DNA of 64,000 bases from contig CAJNOI010000026.1 in NCBI GenBank assembly GCA_905250115.1, forward strand, positions 49,471 to 113,470, in the 5' to 3' direction. A program made the translations under genes and the position numbers. Source of the DNA: Adineta steineri (taxonomy: Eukaryota > Rotifera > Eurotatoria > Adinetida > Adinetidae). Below the pieces are notes generated by a model, which searched no databases, was not told where the DNA came from, and saw only the letters and a program-made list of their open reading frames with translations. Of the stretch, positions 58,319 through 64,000 are shown piece after piece. The stretch's first letter is position 1. Each line of letters opens with the position of its first letter.

Positions 58319-60059
58319 TTAATGACTGGAGTTGTGTTTTAGTTTATATTCTGTCACAATGAGATCAACTGCTCGTGCTGCCACTGCATAGGTTAACGAT
58401 TGTGTATTGGCAGAAAACGAAGCTGGAGCTACCGATGCATCGACAATTCTCAAACCTTCAACTTCCCAAACTTTCATATTGTGTGGATTAACGACAGACA
58501 ATTTATCTGTTCCCATTTTACATGTACCAATATAGTGAAATCCTGTAGTAGCATTTCCACGAATCCAATTAATAAGTTCATCACGAGTTTGATAATTAGG
58601 ACCAGGCAAAACTTCTTGAAAATTCCATTTCTTAAAACTTGGCTGTGATAGTAACTGTCGACCGAGTAAGATAGAATTTATTACTCGAGTCATATCTGTG
58701 TCAACACTAAGATAAGCAGCATCAATCGCCGGTGGTATCAAAGGATTCGAATTCATTAGCATAACTGTACCACGTGACTTACATTGTTGAATATTAGGTG
58801 ATAAAACTAATGAATTCTGCCATTCGATCGGCCATGAATTACTAATCATATTTCCTGTACTAAATAACATTTCAATATTTGTTAATGAACCTGTTCCATT
58901 TCTATAAGTTGCTTCGTGTGTTGTATCATTGTCTACTGCAAATAATACGGCACTTAGAAAGAAAGCAGGTGGACTTTCTATTTCGATAGTATCAGTTACA
59001 AAAACCAAATTTTTGAGTAACATTACCAATACCACTTAATTGAAGAAGTCTAGGTGAGTTAATTGTTCCTGCACTAAGAATGAGTTCTTTATTGACTGCG
59101 ACTGAAAATTTACATTGATGTTTTTCACTATACAATTCAACAGAATCCATTACAGGATGCTCATCGTTACTGAAATTGAAACCAATAGTTTGAAGACCAG
59201 TAATCAATTGTAAATTCTTTGGTCTTGATGATTGAAGATATTTTTCGTATGAAGTAATTCGATTATAGTTGGAATTTGCTTGCTGTTTCGTTTCTCTCTC
59301 GACATCATTTATACTCATAACAAAGTTAGCAATACCAAGCATGTCTGGTCCATGATTATAAGATGGATTATATGGAAATCCTGTTGATCTTGAAGCTTCA
59401 AAAATAGCATCGACTAATCCTTGTGTATCATTTGCAGGATAGACAACTTTTAAAATATCTTCAACAGCATCAAAATATGATATTAGTGTTTTAGAATTCC
59501 AACCCGTAGCACCTTCATCTAATTCCCAAGCATCCATCCTAAGTACAAGAAAGTAAAATAGATAATTTGATCAGGATATTAATGGTCGATATACTTACCA
59601 CTTTTGTCCACCTCTTACATATCCCATTGCATTATGCATTGCACTTCCTCCTGTACCTTTTGCAAATCCTAAGTCAATAGTTCTGTTGTTCAATGCTGTT
59701 TGAGCGATAGTTTGAAAATGCTATTCTAAAGTATCATTATGCAATACATTGAGCCATAGAGCTGGATTAGTAATATTGTCATTATCATTATTTCCTGTCT
59801 CTACACCTGCTTCAACAAGCAATATTTTCATATCGAGAGCATTAGCGAGTTTCGTACTAACAATACAACCGGCAGCACCTGCACCAACTACAATTATATC
59901 ATAGTTGTCTTGTAAACGTATGTGAGGAGATGATCGGAGTGTAGGAGAACAGACGGGAATATCGTTTCGTGAAGTGTATGCAGATTTAAGCTCGGAACCA
60001 TGTATACATAGATACATAGAAAGAAATATTGAGCAAAAAATCGACAAATATTGGAACAT
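58319..60059 (-). pseudogene. GMC oxidoreductase (choline/glucose dehydrogenase-like), apparently broken
   Basis: FAD-dependent GMC-family enzyme, secreted (signal peptide YLSIFCSIFLSMYLCIHGS). Domains in order: FAD Rossmann motif DNYDIIVVGAGAAGCIVSTKLA, then LLVEAG; GTGGSAMHNAMGYVRGG (family GGSSaiNgm.yvRG); LILSAGTINSPRLLQLSGIG (PROSITE GMC-2); C-terminal FHYIGTCKMG with the active-site His, and LRIVDASVAPASFSANTQ. Two defects: an in-frame TAG at 59721-59723, exactly where the family has Trp in 'W.f.T..q', suggests TGG to TAG; and near 58992-59035 the frame shifts while the expected roughly 40-residue 'GVG.NLqDH' segment is absent. Both flanks are otherwise well conserved, so loss looks recent or could be an assembly fault in a diverged allele. 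Confidence 0.85.
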
Positions 60060-60664
60060 GACTTGTGTGTCGTATTAAAAGTATTAATTTTAAATAATGA
60101 GTTGACGATTTGTTTTGGATTTAGGTTTCGTAATCCGATAGATAGAGTAATGATGTTGATTATTGATTGAATTTTTAATTTACGCTGAAAACAATCTTAT
60201 TCTATATATAGTAAATGAATAACTATATCGCATATGCAAATGGATTCTTGCGTTACGAACCACAGTGTTATTTATTTGTTAACACTTAGATAAGAAAATG
60301 ACACGATTCTCTTTTCACCCCTAATATTCTGTGGATGTTTTTGCAGATAAGATGAATCATTATTTTTCGAAAGATAACAAAAGATCATAGATTACGAAGA
60401 GTGGCAATATAGAGACAGAAAATTAGGCCACTATCACATCATCAGATATGGATACCATGAGTGTAAATCAATATTCCTTTTACATCTATTCATATCCAAG
60501 TTTTCAAAATGCGAAAAAAAGTAAAATATTGATAATAACAAAAATATGATAATTAAAATTATTCAGATCTATTTCCAATAAAGAAGAAAAAAATAAATAT
60601 ACCATCATCTATCTTTATTTAATTTAACTGTTTTTTTTTTGATAAAATAACAATAAAATCTTCA
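60060..60664. other. Intergenic region
   Basis: About 600 bp upstream of the GMC gene and downstream of SBDS. No feature recognised. Confidence 0.45.
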
Positions 60665-61688
60665 TCACTCATCCGTTTTCTCATCATGTAACTCATTGAA
60701 TGTTTCATCACCTTCAGCAACATCCATTAAACTTATTAATTCCAATTGTCCTTGTCCGCGTGTTTCACTACTTATTAAATCATCTAATTCTCGAAATACT
60801 CCTGGATCAATTGCACATGTTAATTGCATGGATGCACCAAGAAATTCTTCATTATCAATATGTGGTGCTGATGATAATTTATTCATTTTTTCTTTAAATT
60901 TCTTTGCATCTTTCGCTACAAAAAATCAAAAAAATCTTATAGAACTAAAAAATAAACGATAGAATTTTTCTATACCTGGAATTGTTAATTGTACACGCAT
61001 TTGTGCTTGTTGAATCGGAATATTATTCGATTGTTTCAATTGACGAATAACTTCCAAAGCCTAAAAAAGCATTTCTCTTTCGATAACTTTAAAATGAGAA
61101 AATAATGAATATAACCTGTTGTTTAGCATTTCGATTAGGATTAATACTATAATGAATATCTTTCATTGCTTGTTCAATAATCGATATTGTATACGGTCGT
61201 TTCGTTTCTGGATTAATACATTTTCCACTAACAATAGATGCAATTTCTTTAAATGTAGTTTCTAAATGTTGAGTACGTTCTTTGTCTGATACTTGTAATT
61301 CACCTTTCTCTAAAATCTATAATTAAATAAATCTTTTTTTTTCTTGAATATATAAAATTCTAATATTTACTTCAAGACAAATTTTTGTTTGATCTTCCGT
61401 ATTGAATGCACTCATTAGATCTTCTTTTTTAGCTGCTTGACCTTTTGATACATTAGAAAAGACAGTATGAGTTTGAAGAACTTCATCAATATCTTTTTCT
61501 CTAAAAAAGAGAAAATAAATAAATTAAAAAATATTCTAAAAATAGACAACATACTCCTTATTTCTCCATGAAACAACTTTATTTCGATAGCAAGCTATTT
61601 CGAAACGTTTACCACCTTTTTTCAAACGAACAGTAGCAATATTTGTTAAACGTATTTGATTTGTTGGTGTAAAAATTTTTGAAGCCAT
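60665..61688 (-). CDS. SBDS: SBDS ribosome maturation factor
   Basis: Shwachman-Bodian-Diamond protein, which with EFL1 releases eIF6 from 60S subunits in the cytoplasm. Five exons encode about 255 residues. The N-terminal FYSH domain is clear: [70 protein letters not shown]. The central helical domain includes [22 protein letters not shown] then [27 protein letters not shown]. The C-terminal ferredoxin-like domain is [14 protein letters not shown], then [26 protein letters not shown]. Residue conservation is high and no defect is seen. Start ATG 61688 and TGA 60665-60667. It is the second 60S-biogenesis gene in the window after URB1. Confidence 0.97.
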
Positions 61689-61949
61689 TTTATTTTATTT
61701 TATTTTATTGAAAGCTCTGTAAAAACTATGAAGATTTTTATATGTGTCAAAGATACATGATAACGTTAGGAACTTTCGAAATGTAGAATTGTTTTATTGG
61801 TACATTAATCAATCAACAAAAATCTGTATTCGGAAAAAATAAAAAACGTTTAAGTAGAGGATGAAAGATGTCGTAGTAGGATTTAATATGAGTCATTTGT
61901 GACGACACTACGGTTTTTTTTCTAATCGATATACTAAAAGTAAAATAGT

Positions 61950-62642
61950 TTATTTAACACGTTCAATATTGATTTCGCGAGTTTTAGGTTTCTCTTTTGG
62001 TAATGGTGCTTCGATTGAAAGAATACCATTTTCTGTATGCATTGATTTCAAATCATTGATAATAAGTTCTTCGGGTAAAGAATATGTTTGAGAAAATTCA
62101 TGAAGAGAATAATTATTATTCGCCTAAAAAAACAAAAGAAAATTTGATATGTTTAATTGAGGAAAATAAAAGATATATACTTTTTTCTCTTTTTTAGCTG
62201 AAATAATTAAATTACCATTTTGTATTTTTATCTTAATATCATCCGGTTCAAAACCTTGTGTATTTAAAGAGATTTGAAATTTTCTTGAACCATCTGCTTC
62301 AGTAATAATTAAATCGTTATCTATCAGAAGAAAAAATAAATAAATGAATTAATAGGATTTTAAAAAAAAGTTACTATTTCTACTCGATGGAAAATCAATG
62401 ATTGATCGATTCGGTTTTAAATTTTGAAGATAATTATTAAAGTGTTGTTGCATTCGTTCAAATTCTTTTTCCCAACGTTGAAATGCATTTGATGTAGAAG
62501 CAAAATATGCTTCTGGTAAATGTTCATGACAATGACGACGATGAAAAAAATAACGTACTGAACCATTTTTATTGCCTATTAAAGATAGACGGCAAAATGT
62601 TGTTGGTGCAAAAAGACGTTGAGAAAAACGAGCTAAAGCCAT
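61950..62642 (-). CDS. Small heat shock protein (alpha-crystallin/HSP20 family)
   Basis: ATP-independent holdase chaperone. Three exons encode about 195 residues. The alpha-crystallin domain spans exons 2-3: FQISLNTQGFEPDDIKIKIQNGNLIISAKKE, FSQTYSLPEELIINDLKSMHTENGILSIEAPLP, where LSIEAPL is the family 'GvL.I.aP' motif. It ends REINIERVK; the C-terminal I-x-I motif reads INI. The N-terminus (MALARFSQRLFAPTTFCRLSLIG) is Arg/Ser/Ala-rich without acidic residues, typical of a mitochondrial presequence, so mitochondrial location is plausible. A TATATATA box lies about 50 bp upstream of the ATG. I found no convincing heat shock element (nGAAnnTTCn). It sits head-to-tail with SBDS. Confidence 0.92.
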
Positions 62643-62690
62643 GATTTCAAGGAAAATATTTTATTAAATACACAACATAAAAGAAACAAC

Positions 62691-62699
62691 TATATATAA
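62691..62699 (-). promoter_or_regulatory. TATA box of the small heat shock gene
   Basis: TATATATA-type box on the minus strand, about 50 bp before the ATG at 62642, within a short AT-rich leader. Confidence 0.4.
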
Positions 62700-62913
62700 A
62701 GGGATATACATTGCATCAGACTAGGGTGATGCAATGCATAGTATACTGAAAGTGCATTGAAGTAAAAGATGTTATACTTAACATCGAGGGTAATGTACGA
62801 AAGAACATATATATCGATCGGAACGATAATAAGCTAATGAAGAAAATTTGAAACGTATATTTATAATTAGAATGTGTACATTTAGTTTTATTTCATAGAA
62901 AGAAAAGATAAGT

Positions 62914-64000
62914 TTATACATAAAAATGATCAGTATTAAATTTATCTCCATCTATATTTGATTCTTCAACTGGTTTAACATGTTTTACAGAAACATCACC
63001 ATATTTTGCTTTTGGTAAACTTGTTGCTAATTGTTTTTGTTTTGATAATTCAATACTTTCTACATATTCTTCTGGTTTACGTTTTCGTGGTACCTTGTAT
63101 GTTTCTTCTATCATTTCATAGCTTGGTTGTGGCGTAATAAAATAACTTGATCGTTGATCTCCACTGTAATCTGTACGTGTTGCTGGTTGACGAGTATTAT
63201 TTAATGGCATCCTATTATTCGATTGATTTCGTTTTTGAGCAATTGATTGATCAATTTCATGTGGTAATACTTGTGCAAAACGATGATTCACTTGTGGTGG
63301 TTCCACTGGACGATATGACATACCTCCATATGCATTCATTACTGGCCAAACACCTCGTTTAGCATCTCTTAATCTTAAAGCAGCTATTGTTTGTTCAGTA
63401 TTTGTTTGTTTATCTTGAACAGGAATCATATTTTCATATGTTGACGAAGGTGAACGACTATCCATCATTCCATATGGTATTTGTCCTTGATTATATGGTT
63501 GATCATAATAATGATCTGGCCGTCTAAAATTCATATCATGATTATAATTCGAAGGTTTCCTTGAACTATTTAATTGATCATCTTGTGGTGTTAATAAATT
63601 ATTTTCATTATTATTAAGAATAATATGACCCTTTTTGTAACAATAAATGAATATAAATAAGGTTACTAATACAGTTAATAACAATACAGCAGATACTACC
63701 ATACCTAAAATTTTCCACTGTGCTTGATCTTGTGCATCTGAATGTAATCAATGAAAAGAAATTCAATTTTTTTCAAAGAAGAAAAATTCTATTTATCTAC
63801 CATTCGAATATAAAACAATTGAAGTAATAAGGCCACCAATTGCTACAGCAGCAAGTATTGCCATTGTTCCGAAAAGGATACCACCACTTAAACGTGTTAA
63901 ACCAAAGCATAATTTTTTAGATAACCATGAAGGCTGCAAAAAATAAATATTTTAATTTAATTTTTACTTATACTTTAATTCTTACTGGTTTTTCGCTCTG
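62914..64000 (-). CDS. Membrane protein of unknown function, C-terminal part (runs off right edge)
   Basis: Not recognised. Exons: 62914 to about 63739, about 63802-63934, and a further one at the edge (reading SEKP before its donor). Two membrane helices are seen: GGILFGTMAILAAVAIGGLITSIVLY and MVVSAVLLLTVLVTLFIFIYCY, separated by a short loop (SNGDAQDQAQWKILG). A long, disordered cytoplasmic tail of about 230 residues follows, rich in Pro, Tyr, Asn and Gln, with possible Tyr-based motifs (NYNHD, YYDQPYNQGQIPYG, PSSTYENM) and a basic patch YKVPRKRKPEE. Stop is at 62914. The loop and tail suggest a surface signalling or tetraspan-type protein; the N-terminus beyond the window is needed to name it. 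Confidence 0.75.

Overview
The window is animal nuclear DNA: AT-rich (roughly 70% A+T by eye), gene-dense, with nearly every gene split by small GT-AG introns of about 45-80 bp. Animal-only genes (ORAI, FGF, ZEB-type zinc fingers, SMARCC) fix it as metazoan. The compaction, tiny introns, bacterial/plant-type ammonium transporters and a secreted Apple-like/mucin/NHL protein suggest a bdelloid rotifer; that last step is inference. Two runs of exactly 100 N (22687-22786, 35030-35129) are scaffold joins of unknown size.

Layout. 1-5 kb: CYP4-like P450 (cut by the left edge), a HAPSTR1 orthologue and a NAP1 histone chaperone, the last two divergent. 5-10 kb: an unknown gene divergent from a TPR-SET methyltransferase that has lost its MYND finger. 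10.7-17 kb: GT31 glycosyltransferase, RING E3, Q/S-rich disordered protein and an unknown small gene. 17.3-22.7 kb: URB1/NPA1, cut by the first gap. 22.8-26 kb: two tandem ammonium transporters. 27-32.5 kb: a small secreted protein, a ZEB-like zinc-finger gene and a SMARCC (BAF155/170) gene without the N-terminal module. 34-39 kb: MLF-family gene, second gap, a short exon, and an ORAI channel. 41-45.4 kb: one secreted Apple-like/mucin/NHL gene. 45.4-54 kb: a hAT transposase relic, a UAS-PARP fusion gene, an FGF-like gene, a 28S rRNA-derived fragment and a two-domain dehydratase with an altered YxxxK motif. 55.6-64 kb: a tiny myristoylation-type ORF, a broken GMC oxidoreductase, SBDS, a small heat shock protein and a membrane protein running off the right edge.

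These are unrelated housekeeping, signalling and stress genes, not an operon-like system. Ribosome biogenesis is represented twice (URB1, SBDS) and chromatin three times (NAP1, SMARCC, SET protein). No complete mobile element, CRISPR array, tRNA or retroelement was recognised.

The most interesting points are: a FAF1-type UAS domain fused to a mono-ADP-ribosyltransferase domain; ORAI with two pore-lining basic residues replaced by glutamate; a TGDS-like enzyme whose YxxxK lysine is valine and whose N-terminal reductase-like half lacks a glycine-rich loop; an N-terminally short SMARCC; a 59-nt near-perfect hairpin at 9.9 kb; and a class of unusually long introns that carry palindromes, two of which share a diverged repeat.
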